Below, piece by piece: positions 22,626-34,694 of a stretch of DNA of 64,000 nt; position 1 is the first letter of the stretch, and the number at the start of each line of letters is the position of its first letter. Both the position numbers and the translations under genes were made by a program. The notes under the pieces were generated by a model. The model ran no database searches and had not been told where the DNA came from. It saw nothing but the letters and a program-made list of their open reading frames with translations. Origin of the DNA: Coniella vitis (Eukaryota > Ascomycota > Sordariomycetes > Diaporthales > Schizoparmaceae); assembly GCA_011317545.1 (NCBI GenBank), contig WUJK01000003.1, positions 1,674,001-1,738,000 on the forward strand, written 5' to 3'.

Positions 22626-25600
22626 GATGAGGCTCGTAGTTCTTGTTTCAGCACTTGCTGTTTCTTTGCTGCGACACCAGATGGGCCTTTACAAACTTTC
22701 ACAAAAGACAAAAGACAAAGATGCCTTGAAGCACTCAAGAAGGTCAGTGGGTCGGGCTCGGATGAGTTCTTCTTAAGAAGACTCTGGTTGACTGTGGAAT
22801 TTCGTCCGTGATGTCCTTCTGGTTGTTGCCCTCGTTCTGACACGAGGCCTGATATTGTGCCCAGTAAGAGAATTTACTGTTGACCACGGCCCACCATGCC
22901 GGTTCCTTGGCAAGTGTTGAAGTTTTTTACCAGAGGCCACCGGGCCTGGTCATAGACATGAGGCCGCAGCTATGTTTCATGGACAAAGCGGTCATGGTGC
23001 TATAGTGAGCTCAGCACATCAGCAAGAACAGCACCAACAGCTGGTCCGTGTCTTCACACAGATACACGTCCTAGCTATGTGGCCAGGAAACATTGTAAGA
23101 GTACAATGCTAGAAAGATAGCCTTGTATGCAGCATGTCACGGACTGGAAAGGGCCCGCCGGCTCATGTGTGCCTATTAATGATCCTAGGAACAGGACCTT
23201 CCGTGGTGGTGGTCTTCAGGGCTCAGGCTATCATCGCCAAGGTCTCTACAGGCAACCTTGACCTCACCTTCAGCCAACTTCTCAAAAGTCAGTCCTCGCA
23301 TATGGTCATCGATCAAAAGATTTGAGCAAGCATTTTATCATCTCGCAAGGTGTACTGTCTTCCAGGCAAGTGAAGCCCGTGGAGGTCATGCATCTGTAAG
23401 ATATGGCCGCTAACGGCTTTCGGTAACTTAGGCGCTGTCTTACGGGTCAGCTTAGAGGGTCACAAACTATAAATTGACTCTAAAAGTGGATCATGCAGTG
23501 ACCTCCACGTCCTTCGTTCTGGAAGCATGTGATGTCGCTTGACTCGAGCAAATCCAGAACGTTCCTCGACTTCTTTCACCCCGTGAATCGCCGACAATCT
23601 ATTATTCCAACAATGGAATCAAAACAAGAGCAAAGGTGAAACAGAAAGCTTCCACTGACAGAATTCGAGCAACTTCTTTTTTCCTACTCCACCACTCCCC
23701 CGAACGACAAACAGCCCGTCTCTGAAACTTGATGTCAGCACAATCCTAATTATGGTTCTGCTGCTGGCCGCAACCCAGGGTCTCCGATGCTGCGACAAAA
23801 GAGTCAGCCTCTCAGGCCATCTTGGCTTCTGCCCATCAGCTGCGTTTTGGCCCTCCTCAAATTTACTAGTCGCGTCCCGTTGAGGTCGTGGTCAACGGCC
23901 AAGGGGGTAGGGAGAAAAGGGTCGACGTCTCCAACCATCTGTATTCACATAGGAGTATCTCGAAACGCGGCCATCTTCACAATTGGCTGCTGATTTTGCC
24001 TCAGTCGGGGATCTCAATTAGCTTTGCCATTTGAAGAAGCACAACAACCATTTGTATGCATTGTGGAATGGGACGTGATGCCAGTCGATGTTGAGATGCC
24101 ACGGTGTTATTGCGCCCCCCCCCCCTTTCTTTTTTCCTAAAAAGACATCGGACTCAAGAGTATCGTTATTTGTTTTCAGACTACTTGACATATTGAGTGC
24201 CATCCATTTCACTGGCCATCTACAGCGACTTATTGCATCAAATGCGGACAACTTGACTATATACAAGTAGCGATATTCTCTACCTCGGCGCCAATTTTCA
24301 ATCATCTATACTCTTTGAAAAGAAACACGATATTCAGTTTGACCAAATCGTAAGTGTTATATCATTCGTAAACCCACCAGGCGATTCTTCACCGATATTA
24401 GAATCGAGAACTCTGGTCAATATCTCTTTGGTTTTGAACCTGTACACTATAGATAGCCAAAGATTATCAAGGCAAGATGGAAAATGCCCAACCACCTTGT
24501 AAATGAATGACAAACGTATCTTACCGCATGGTCCGAATCACAGAGCCTGAGCAAAACACAACAATATCCCTGACTTGTGAGGAAATATCCAGATAACAAA
24601 TGTTTAATTAGTCATCCACGCGTGGCAATCGTGCTCCGCCTCGCGCCCTCGCCAAAACAAAGCTCTCTAAAGCACAGGATCCAAAGTTGGGATCAAAACT
24701 TAGGATCCAAACGGATTAGACGTATAAGATACTTATTTGGTTTACTCTTTCACGTTAAAGTCACGGCATGACCACCATTACATTGTCCTTCCAAGGTCAC
24801 CTGGGTCAGAATACAGCGAACGGCAACAAGAGACACAGAGGAACACTCACACACGGACGAAGGAAGAGAATAAGAGTACAATATTACCCACGAGATGGAG
24901 AGCGAATGCTACGCGAATATGTATACCTAGGTAAGTACAACTGACCTCCATCTACTTGCTTGTTTTGATCGTCTCAGTATCAAGCTTAGCACTGCGGTAG
25001 CTAAAGTGAGAAAAGCATTGATGTCGTCATCTAGTCGCATAACGATATCGATAGTACCACGCACGCAAAACGTAGAACTTGAAATGAGCAATGTTTGTTT
25101 AACCCAGTGTCACACCCAGAAACATAAAAATAGGAGAGCAATCGCAATGTGAGGTGTAGCCGTTCTGTTTTACCCAGGAGACTTGGATGGGTGAGGTGGA
25201 GCGAGGACGATTGTTTAATGTTGCAAGAGTAGAGCAGTCTCCACAACACCACGCACATGGATAGTATCACCTTTCTATTTGTCTACTGTCCATTACCTCT
25301 CCCACTTGAACCTTTACTGCTGCTATACTAGTCAGGTAAGGACTAGGTTGTCAACTCTCCATTGTGTGTGCCCAGCTAGTATTTATCTGCATAGGCTGAA
25401 ACAAGTGCGCCGTTTCAAAAGACCGAAACACTCAGCGATGCCGGTGAAAGGGGCGTTTTATGCTCGACATGATTGAACTTCAAGTCCGTAATTAATTACT
25501 AAGACTTAAATTTATACAATTTCAACGCTTGTTTACAAAGTCCAATACGAGGAAGGACATATAGAGAAAGAAGTAGAGAGTTACGTCGTACGCCCTCTGC

Positions 25601-28178
25601 TCGAACATGATGTCTACCTTTACCTGACTGTACTGTATGGTCCGCAATAAACAAATTCTCTGATAGTGACTCGAAACACCCGTGGGGACGAGATATCATC
25701 CGAGAAACCCGCAGAGACCGGAAAATGACCGTCACCATACCAAAGCTGCAACAAGAACAGGGGGGTTGCATAGTTGGCTAGCTGATGGATGTTTCCGGAT
25801 ATGCTGAGCCGACTCGGACATTTAGAGCGGTTTCCTGAGCCTGCAAGGGCAGGTTACATCAGACGATGGGATGGTGAGCCAGAGCCACGTGCTCGAGGCA
25901 ATTCTCTTGAACGACCATATGGGAGACGAAGTACGCTTCTGATGGTTAGAGAGACAGAAGCGAACAAGTCAAGGCGAGACCACACTACCTGTACTCAAGG
26001 AAAGTGTTCTTTTCAGTAATCGTGGCGTGATTGATTGTACAATGTACCAAAAACTCGCAAATATGTTGATGGATCATAGCACGCTCGCGACCCTTAGCCC
26101 GTCACCCCAAGGCTGAGCAAGAAGGAATAAGAGCGGACGAGGCAGGCCTCCCCATTGACTCGAAGCATCAAATACTGGACACTGGAAATAATGAAACTGG
26201 AGTGCCTAGGTATACGGCGTTGTGGTAGCAGGAGACCAGCCAGTAAACACGCCGTAGTTGGTATGTTGCGTTTATGAACAACATTGTTAAGTCGAGTGAA
26301 AACAATGGTCTATAGGCATTGCACTGTTCCTATAGGTGATATGCCTCGTTGTGTCATGTCTCAACTCCGGATAGAACATGGCTTGAGATGCCATCCACAA
26401 GACCAATTGACAAGCCGGGGAGCTTGCCGTTATGGGCATCGACCGTTTCAGCCCGAGCTTTGGTATCAGCTCAAAATAGGCGCACCTGAGACGCCAAGTA
26501 TATGGTGACCGAATCAGTAGGGATCCCCGTATCTAGAAGCTGGGGTGGGCGGAAGGGTCGCGAGGCACAATGGCACCGGGGCGTCGTCCAAGACGTTGAC
26601 TGGAGTCGACAACGCTGACCAAGCTTACACCCGGGCCTCGCTTCGAGGATCCAGGACGCAACTGTAGATAGGACACTCTAATAGGGGGGACAGTCGGAGA
26701 AATTATTTCGCCTCCACCGACCAAGCTTTGGGTGTGATAAGCATATTATGTATGGTTCTGTACACAGTCAGGGGCATTGCAAAGCTGGTACCGATATATT
26801 CTTGACGTGTCGTCGGCAAACACATCCCTTGTTTGGTGGGGCCATACAAGGCTGTCAGCTTCCTGCTGTATCGTTCTTGCACAGTATCATCGTGGACCGA
26901 ACCAAGGAACCATCGACGCGCGGGGATGGTTTGCGCATGCTGTCCAAAAGGCTTGTCAGTCACGCTGGTTGAGACGCCGCGGCTGCCCCTCCTGCGGCTG
27001 CGCCTTTTTGACACGCTGGGGGGAACAGAAACGCCCAGGAGGGGACGGCCAACCACGATATAGGCTCCAGCAATATGGCATCCTAGCTGTCCGAAGTTTT
27101 CTCTTCTCGGTTCCTGAGATGGGTCACCGGGCTAAGACGACAACGGTGGCGGTGGTTGACAAAGGGGTCGAGGACAAGAACATGAACAATCCTCTGTCAG
27201 ACCAAGTGCGAACCGCCGTTTAATACTGGGGCTTTTGGCAAGGCTGCTTGTGCTTGGAGCCGGTCGGACGCAATTTGCTCGCAGGGCGCGTGTTGTCCGT
27301 TCTTTGCAAGCCACGGCTCACGGTTGTCGACGGCCAGCGATCGGCCGGAGCAGTTGCGATCTGCCAAAATTCTGGTGCCGAAAGACCTCCTCGTCGTATC
27401 CTAAAACGACCAAAAGACATGCGCTCGGACAGTGGGAGGGCGCTGGGCTGCTGTGGCGCCACAGCTTTCACAGTGGAGACCCTACTCGTGCCTCAAACAA
27501 GACCAAAAAACTCCGCTTATCTCCCTGCCGTATCACGTCACTATAGGGTCGACTTCTAGCGGGTGGCCCCTGTACATAGTACATGTCGAGCGGGATTTAC
27601 TGGGCAGCCCTGCCTGCAGCCTTGCCTGTTGTGCCGCGGTACGTACCTCTTTGCCTTCCTTGTCCCTCCTCCTCCTCCTTCCTCCCTGCTACCACGCAGC
27701 CAATAGCTAACATGCATCTAGAAGACAGCCACCTCTCAAACACACATACTATGCAGTGCAGAATGCAGCGTAGACCGCGCGCCCCCTTCAGTCTCGTCTA
27801 CCCTGCGTCCCTGTCGCGACTGTTGCACGGCCCCGGATTGACAGCTTAGTACAGATCCACTCCGGTCGATAATCCTCTCTTAGCATTAGTCTAGCCGTTC
27901 GCTCGTGTGTATCCATCTGCCGTCGACCAGGGCTCGGGTGCCAGGCCCAAAAGCTCTAACCTTTGCTGCCGCAGCCTTTTTTTCCCTCCCCGGAGCCGCA
28001 TGCCACGAGCCCACGACGGCATACATATGGACTCGCTTCCTCCTTGTGTTTCTCAATTCTCTCATGATGATGACGCTCTAGGCTTGGACATCCCCGTTGC
28101 TTTTGCTGGTCAAGAGAGTGCCACTGGACCGTCGGCACTTACACTCGCTAATCTCCTCCACTCCGATAATACAACAAG
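22626..28178. other. 5.5-kb gene-free divergent region
   Basis: No frame on either strand has convincing coding character. The left two-thirds is fairly AT-rich with scattered short frames. An 11-C run sits at 24115-24125, followed by a T-rich tract. A TACCTAGGTA palindrome lies at 24924-24933 and one TACATAGTA at 27573-27581. From about 27600 the sequence turns pyrimidine-rich, as expected for a leader of the BTB gene. I see no transposase, terminal repeats or tRNA. Confidence 0.5.
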
Positions 28179-29321
28179 ATGACTTCGTCAGTGTGCCCCT
28201 GCTTCCCTCTCCCGTGCGTCGCCCTGAAGCGAAGCAATCATCTTGCTAACGTTGTCTCCAGTCTGCCTGGTGCCGAGATGGTGTGCCTGCTGGTCGGCCC
28301 CAACCGAACCGAATTTACTCTGCACAGGAAGCTTCTGTGCTCCTCGAGTGCCTTCTTTTCTTCCAGTCTCGAGTCCGTGTCAGCTCCCGGCTCGCCGGCG
28401 TCCGTCTACAGCGACAGCTCCTGTGCTTCCTCTAGCTCAAGGGGCTCATATGACAAGAAGATCCTCTGGCTGTCCGAAGAGAGTCCCGAGATGATGGACC
28501 TCTTCGTTCTCTGGCTTTACCAGCGCAACCCCTTCCGCGCCATGCTCGACAACATGGTCACCGCGGTCACGGCCAAGTCTGCGGCTTCCCACCCAGCCAA
28601 GTCTTCGACCTGCTCTGCAGCATCACCAACAACAAGAGCCACTGCCAGCATACTGCGCCGCAGACAAAGCCTCCACTGGAATCTTGTCAAGCTCCATCTC
28701 TTTGCTGCCGCCATTCGCCTCCCTGAGCTGCAGGACGCCGCCATGGATGCCTTGCAGGACCTGTACCTGCGCTGCGATTGGGATGTGAGCGCTCACTTTG
28801 TTCGTTTCCTATACAGGGACTGCACGCGCGAGCAGGCCTTTCGTCTGCGCAAGTGGGCTGTAGCCATGCTGGCCTGGACGCTTAGCAATGGTGGCGGCGG
28901 CGATATTGGTGCGTTTAACGAGCTCTTGGCGGAGGTGCCTAATCTGTGTCGCGACTACGCACAACATATCGACAAGATGACAGATAGTCGCGCCAACGTG
29001 TGCATCAAGAACCCCCAGCTGCGCCTGCCACGCAACAGGCTAAAGAACGATGAACGTCACTTTGGCTATCGCCAGTGCTCGTTCCACAGCCACCGCTCAG
29101 CCGTTGGCGAGGGCGCGTGTCCATATACAGCTGACCCGCCGGCTACCCCTAGCCCTGGCGCCACTGAAGCCAGACTTGGTCCTCTGAACAGCCATCCGCT
29201 TCCCCAGCTTTGCAATGCTCGACCTACGCGTTTTGAAAGAGCTGCCAAGCATCGTCATATGAGGCTTGACCGTAGTGTTGCAGATGTCTGGACTGTCCAT
29301 GAGAGCGCCGAAGAAACATGA
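28179..29321 (+). CDS. BTB/POZ-like domain protein
   Basis: Probable protein-interaction or E3-adaptor-type protein; the function is unknown. Exons 28179-28213 and 28262-29321 give 364 aa; the 48-nt intron has a GTGCGT donor, GCTAAC branch point and CTCCAG acceptor, and joins CC to T CTG. The BTB core starts GAEMVCLLVGPNRTEFTLHRKLL (about 14-36), followed by SSAFFSSSL, then a Ser-rich insertion and ILWLSEESPEMMDLFVLWLYQRN (about 83-105). A second helical region, LHLFAAAIRLPELQDAAMDALQDLY, lies near 170-195. The C-terminal 80 residues look disordered and basic. The upstream frame ending at 28182 (about 90 codons) overlaps this ATG as ATGA. It could be an extra 5' coding exon that I could not join, so the N-terminus is provisional. 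Confidence 0.72.
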   Translation: MTSSVCPCFPLPCVALKRSNHLANVVSSLPGAEMVCLLVGPNRTEFTLHRKLLCSSSAFFSSSLESVSAPGSPASVYSDSSCASSSSRGSYDKKILWLSEESPEMMDLFVLWLYQRNPFRAMLDNMVTAVTAKSAASHPAKSSTCSAASPTTRATASILRRRQSLHWNLVKLHLFAAAIRLPELQDAAMDALQDLYLRCDWDVSAHFVRFLYRDCTREQAFRLRKWAVAMLAWTLSNGGGGDIGAFNELLAEVPNLCRDYAQHIDKMTDSRANVCIKNPQLRLPRNRLKNDERHFGYRQCSFHSHRSAVGEGACPYTADPPATPSPGATEARLGPLNSHPLPQLCNARPTRFERAAKHRHMRLDRSVADVWTVHESAEET

Positions 29322-30076
29322 ACATGAAATATGATGCTGAATAGGTCACTTTCTATTCGTTTCTTCCGGCCAAAAAAGTCTTCCCTGATTTCAAGTCCTT
29401 GGATTTCAGCTGTCTCTCTTCTCAAGTGCTAGCATGACTGCTACATGGCTATCGTCAAAGCTCTTTCCTCTGTATGCGAGAGCAAAGAGGCTCGACCACG
29501 ACTGAGCATTTAGCCGCACACTGTCCTCGGTGTCGTTCCTTGCTCAACCCCAAGAGCAGCGCCGCGCCGATTCAGCGCTCAGCCACTGGTACCGCACACT
29601 GTATCCTGTCCATGGATTGAAAATATCCTTGTGCATGGATCTGCACAGTCGGTCATTTCGAAAGCTCCTCAGGTTTCTGTACATGGTCATTACAAGCAAT
29701 GCCATCGAAGCTGGCCAGGACTGCTACAACACATGTTTACTTAATGCTGCCACGCCCATCGAGCAGAATGGCAACCACGCGGCGCGTCTGGAAACATGCC
29801 TTCAGCTCATTTACTTGGCTGATGTGCTACGAAGAGCGCGAAAGAGACAAACATGTCCCTAAGGAAACATAAAACCACTTTCTTTTACTTATCACGCATG
29901 ACGTGCCGACTATAACAAGTGCCTATCTTGTTGATCTCCTTTGTAGAATAATAGACACACATATATATATATATCTAATGCAATTATATTCTTTTGTTTC
30001 AATCTCCCCAGCGAATGATCCTGCGCCTTCGATTGCGCTTTACTTCAAGGCCATTGTTCTCATTATTATTAATGCT
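29322..30076. other. Convergent 3' gap, BTB / MFS
   Basis: No supportable gene. A (TA)-rich stretch is near 29960-29974. The short frame at 29530-29862 lacks splice or homology support. Confidence 0.5.
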
Positions 30077-31134
30077 CTACTTCTGCCCTGGAATTCTAGG
30101 CTTTCCACCCAACCACACAAAACTCAAGACAGCCGTCAATGCATTAATAGCAGCCAGCACAGCGTTCATATTGCCGTAGCCGACAGCCTGCTTGAGCTCG
30201 CCCGCCAGTGCAGGACCGATCGTTAGTCCGAGGCTAAACACTAAGGAATTGAGCCCGTACAGCTGTGCATACGGTCCTTGCTCGCCGAAAAACTCTGGAT
30301 TGACGTCATGGTATCGCTTCACAATCGCGCCGCTCTCGACGATGGAGGGCGCGCCAATAATGGCCAGACCAATGCCACAAAGCGCAAGCAGGCCGCCGTA
30401 CAACATCAACTGGTCGCGGCCGCCCTGGTGCGGGAGGCGCAAGAGGGTCAACACAGGGACGAGAAATGTGTAGCCCAGAACAGCACCGGCTTTTGTGCCA
30501 TAGCGGTCGACTAACCAGCCTGCGAGGGGTCCCAGGACAAGGTCAAATATGCCCAAGGGTAGGAAGAGGAGTCCTGCCTCGAGAGGACCGAGGTCAAAGA
30601 GTTCTTGCCCTGTAGTGGGAACGGTGGCGTCGAAGCTGCCGAGGAGGCTGGCCTGGACAAGAGCAGTGAGGAAGGCCGTGAGTAGGCGCGGGTTAGCGAG
30701 ACACGGTAGGATTGTGATCTTACGTGCAATGGCGGATTGGTTAGGGGAGAGCTTAAACTCTTCATCGTCGTTTTGGTCTAGTCTTGTGCCTAGTAGCGGT
30801 TGTCGCTCTTGGTCTCCATTTTGATGCTCATTTGGTCCATTTTGTGGATCTTGTTGTTGTGCTGTGTTACTATCGGTGCTTCCAGAGCTCCCTTCTTCGG
30901 ATCCAGTTGTGGCTTTGTGGTAGCGACTCGCAATTCTCTTTTCAACAACCAATGCTCGCATGACAAAATCCACGACAAGCACAGCGAGGCTAAGGCCCAG
31001 GACGGCGTTTGTGCCGAGCTTTGCGTACATGACTCCCCCTACGAGCGGCGCCATGAAGCTTCCGACTGAGATGAAGCTGAAGATCTATGCAAGCAACATC
31101 AGCGTCTCCTCAAACAGAATCATCAGAGGGATTG

Positions 31135-31168
<34 letters not shown>

Positions 31169-31690
31169 AGGCCTCACCGAGCCTATCGTCTTGCCGAGAT
31201 GCTGTGGTCCCACAGTCTCCAGACATAGAGCTAAACCCACGGTCCACACTACACCAGCACTGATGCCCTGCAGCAGCCTAGCCACCACGAGCGTGGGTAC
31301 ACTCGTGCCAACAAAGAGTAACAACGTCGCAAAGACCAGCGCGACAAGACCTCCCAGGAAGGGCGCCTGGCGCGTGGCTGTGTGGTCGGCAACATACCCC
31401 GCGACAGGACTAGAAAGCACAGAAGCGCCGGCATACACAACCAGGAGCAGGTCAACGTGCGATTGGATTTGGCTGGAGGGCACACCGATGCGATCGTGCA
31501 GCATATATGGCAAGATAGGGATCACAAGGCCGTAGAGGAAGAGGTCGGTGAAGAGGCCGGCGGCGACGGTCGCGATGATGAAGAGGGTGCTAGACCTCCA
31601 CTTGAGTCCATAGGGGGCAATTGTGTGGTCGTTATTCAGGTGGAGTACGCTCCGGGCCTTTTGAAAGATGTTTGACGCCATGTTTGTCAT
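30077..31690 (-). CDS. MFS transporter, DHA1 / vesicular-amine-transporter-like
   Basis: Twelve-helix major facilitator protein, probably a proton antiporter for drugs or small organic cations; the substrate is unknown. Exons 31690-31178 and 31084-30077 give 506 aa, joining TCG to ATC so that HLGKTIGSIFSFISVGSFMAP is continuous. TM1 begins near 48 (STLFIIATVAAGLFTDLFLYGLVIP). The loop after TM2 holds AGYVADHTATRQAP, the MFS motif A position, and VARLLQGISAGVVWTVGLAL is the motif-B/C region (about 129-148). The central cytosolic loop (about 215-285) is long and acidic with many Gln and Asn. GWLVDRYGTKAG repeats motif A in the second half. A second ATG three codons downstream (31681) is equally possible as the start; more upstream ATGs seem to be leader. 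Confidence 0.88.
31137..31167. repeat. 31-base A homopolymer inside the MFS intron
   Basis: Poly(T) on the sense strand takes up a third of the 93-nt intron (31085-31177), between the GTGAGG donor and the branch region. It reads as an unbroken run in this sequence, so its length may be approximate. Confidence 0.85.
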
Positions 31691-34600
31691 GTCGGGACGG
31701 AAGGAAGCATTATATTGTCGAGCCAGATGGGTGGCATAGCTTGGTATAATAAGTAACTTTAAAGAATTAAATCCCACAGCTTCTAGAAGATGGCTGTGAT
31801 TCGGTTTCTCTGTTAAATCTTTTATGTGATACTCTATGTTTCGGAGACTCATGGTACTGCCGCGGTGCCTTATCAAGCAGGTACTTCTAAATCATAGTAT
31901 CCAATGTGTGTAAGCAAGCTTGAGTCGCTGACGTCGTTGACCTGGGCGGTACGGCATCTTGCCGATCCAGCGCACCGCCAAACGCAAGTTGCTAACCAGC
32001 GGTGTGCCGAAGCCGTAGCGGACCTGGGACAGTCTGGGTATACTCTCATGGTGCTGTACGGGACAAGAACGTTGTACTTACTTGCTGCCGAGCACTGCCG
32101 AGCAAAGCCGCAGCCCGCCGGGCACTTGTCTCGGTCGAGCAGCACAGGCTGCAGGAGCCTACGGCAATTGACAGCTTTGACCGTTGACAGTCGTTGAAGA
32201 TGTTCTTACCCGCGAAAACCATCACAGGCAGCCTGGTCGAAAACGACGCCATTGAAGAGTGGCTTATCCTCTTGTCTTTGACTTTCGAACCCTGCGTGGC
32301 ATCCCCAAAACTATCCCGTGCGGTACTTGAATCTTCCTATTCTGGAAAGGCGATTGATTTGGATGAAGACCTTGGCCGTGTGCTACCACATTCGACGACA
32401 TCGGGCCCTTTTCTCAAGGGCAAACAGTTGGGGCCTGTAAAACCGCCTGGGCGGGGCCTAGCAAAGCGTTCAGTCGGACCGGCAGCCACAAGTCGAGGAT
32501 CGTTGCGCAATTCACCCATCGAAAATGTTAAGCCCACAGTCTCTCCACATCGGAGCGCAGTGCTCGTTCGGAAAGCACAATCATTCGGATCATCAGGTAC
32601 AGAAGCATCACCAGGCCACATGGGCTAATCCAGACAAAGTAACTTTGAGATTGGATTGCTGATACTACCTATGTACGTCTGCGAATCATGCTTAGAGCCG
32701 GTTAAGCGCCACACCTGTAAAGCAGACGTGAGTCAAGCGTGAATGAAGTATTTGCAAGTGCAGCATGTCAAGATGGACGTTTCTGGTGAGACTTTCTCAA
32801 CATACATCTTTCCTCTTGCTCCTTCCATGTCCGACTCGCTCCAAGCCGTGCTCTATCACAAGTAAGTATGTACATAGTATACATAATAATACTATACAAT
32901 GTACATAGGACTTAGCACATATATATAGTACTTGCCCATGTCGAAGTTGTGTCCCTGACGCTAAACTGCTTCAGGACACGTTGATCTCCAACCAACAGAT
33001 CTGGGGTCCCCTGACTCTCTCCTCGATAGCACACCCCGCTCACGATATCGCTCAACGCTTCTTTATGCCGCCGAGATGAATCAAATTAATGTCACGAAAC
33101 GGCCCGCGGCTGGCCACCAACCGGGATGCTCCCAGAATACCGAACCATGATGCTGAAAAGCAAATTGGATCAGGACACCCTGGCTACCACCCACTCAGAC
33201 TGCCATAGTGAAGAAGCCGCCATCTTTTGTTCATGATAAACGCGCAAAGCCAGCAAGAACAAAGACCCGAAGCACCCTGGACCATACCAGACGTCCACGC
33301 CAACGTGTGGTCTATGCAGAGCTTTGGTCCTTTGCCAAAGTAACCAGCTTGCTGATCTTTGCGAAGCACGGCATCGAATAACGTCAAGACTACCTGCTAC
33401 GGGGCATAGGGGACCCAAGACGGAAAACCATAGGACTCGTCCACAGAGATCCACCGTTTGCTGCTTGGGACAAGGAATGCTTTTCGAATTTCGTATCGTG
33501 GGATTGCCACAGTACTATAGTAGGCCTCGTTGGGTCAATTTCCGATCTGCCCGAATTGGTAAGTGGAGCCTTTACCATGTTATACATAGCAGGCTCATTT
33601 TACCCATTCGGACATGTGAAGAGACGGGGCGAAGATGCGAGTTGGCAGCCCTTGTCACCCAAGCTCTGATCCTGCAGTGCAGCCCTGTGTAGAGCATACA
33701 AGAGATGCGCCGCCCGTCCATCACCTTCTTCTTGGCCTCCGCCTTTTCAAGATCGAACCTGCAAGGTACGCGCCCGTTGTCAGTCTAAGGATGCATCCTT
33801 GGGCGCTGCTCGACGGCTTCTGGGTCCAATCACGCAAGATCCTGGGAGATTGGTCCAGGCACCCGGGCAGGCCTGATGGAATGCCTTGCTGCAAGAGACA
33901 CTCGCTGGCAAAGGAGCAGCCAAGCTTGTGACTGCGCCATGCTCCATCTGGTCAAGGCGCTGTGTGCTGGTGGGTGCACCCCTGAATGCAGGCCTAGCAG
34001 GGGCCCAATCATCTCCGCATGGCCCCTGAACAAGGGTGCTTGGCAGTACGTAGTCCCATACCGTCCACTGGCGTACTATCACCTTTCCAGGTGTATAGTT
34101 GCGCTGGCGCCGGCGCTGCGGGTGCCATTGCAGGAGGAAGGCTTCAAGGGATCGCCTAGACGGGACCCACTCAGGCCACTGCACTGACCTCTAGCAACCT
34201 AGAAGCCGCCACTGGACATGCGTGGTCCAACGGCTTCGACGTTCGCCATTTCCTCGATGGGGCCCTGCGGTCCAGCCTAGCAGTAGAGAGTGGGAGACAA
34301 GGAAAAAAAAAAGACCTCTGTCGATTCCCCAATCCGCTTGCCAAAAGTCTCTGGTCCATCTCTTCCTCGATCCGTTGTTGCGTTCTTGTCGTGTCTGTTG
34401 GTCTGCTTGTTGGTTCTCTTCTCGTTCTTTTTTATTTTTTTGACGTGTCATCCGGGCTCGGCTGCTTCTTTGCTCATCTTCCTTCTCTTATACCAGGTCC
34501 GCTTCTACTATAGCCCGGTGGACATGTTCTAGTGAAGCTCTCGGTGCATTGCCGCTTCGCCAGGCCCAGCAAAAACACTGCCCGAGACCCTCTTCGCTGC

Positions 34601-34694
34601 TCTTATCTTTGCGCCCACGACAAGTCACGACACTTACCGCTGGGGGCTTGGCGCTGGGCTGCAGAAGCCACAGCCAAAACAACACCCATCGACA
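31691..34694. promoter_or_regulatory. 3.0-kb divergent region, MFS / coiled-coil gene
   Basis: No gene is firmly supported. One TACATAGTA is at 32871-32879, inside an AT-rich block (32865-32930) full of overlapping TATAC/GTATA words. The 34300-34500 part is pyrimidine-rich, consistent with the leader of the coiled-coil gene. A 143-codon frame at 32200-32628 is discussed under rejected items. Confidence 0.5.

Noticed and set aside
24115..24140. C11 followed by a T-rich tract, possible transposon poly tail
   Set aside because: No adjacent element, terminal repeat or target-site duplication was found.
29530..29862. 110-codon frame after the BTB gene
   Set aside because: No usual start codon context or domain; likely 3' sequence.
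32200..32628. 143-codon plus-strand frame in the MFS/coiled-coil gap
   Set aside because: Starts with an ATG, but an antisense frame overlaps much of it. No domain, splice signal or composition makes it better than chance; worth an RNA check only.
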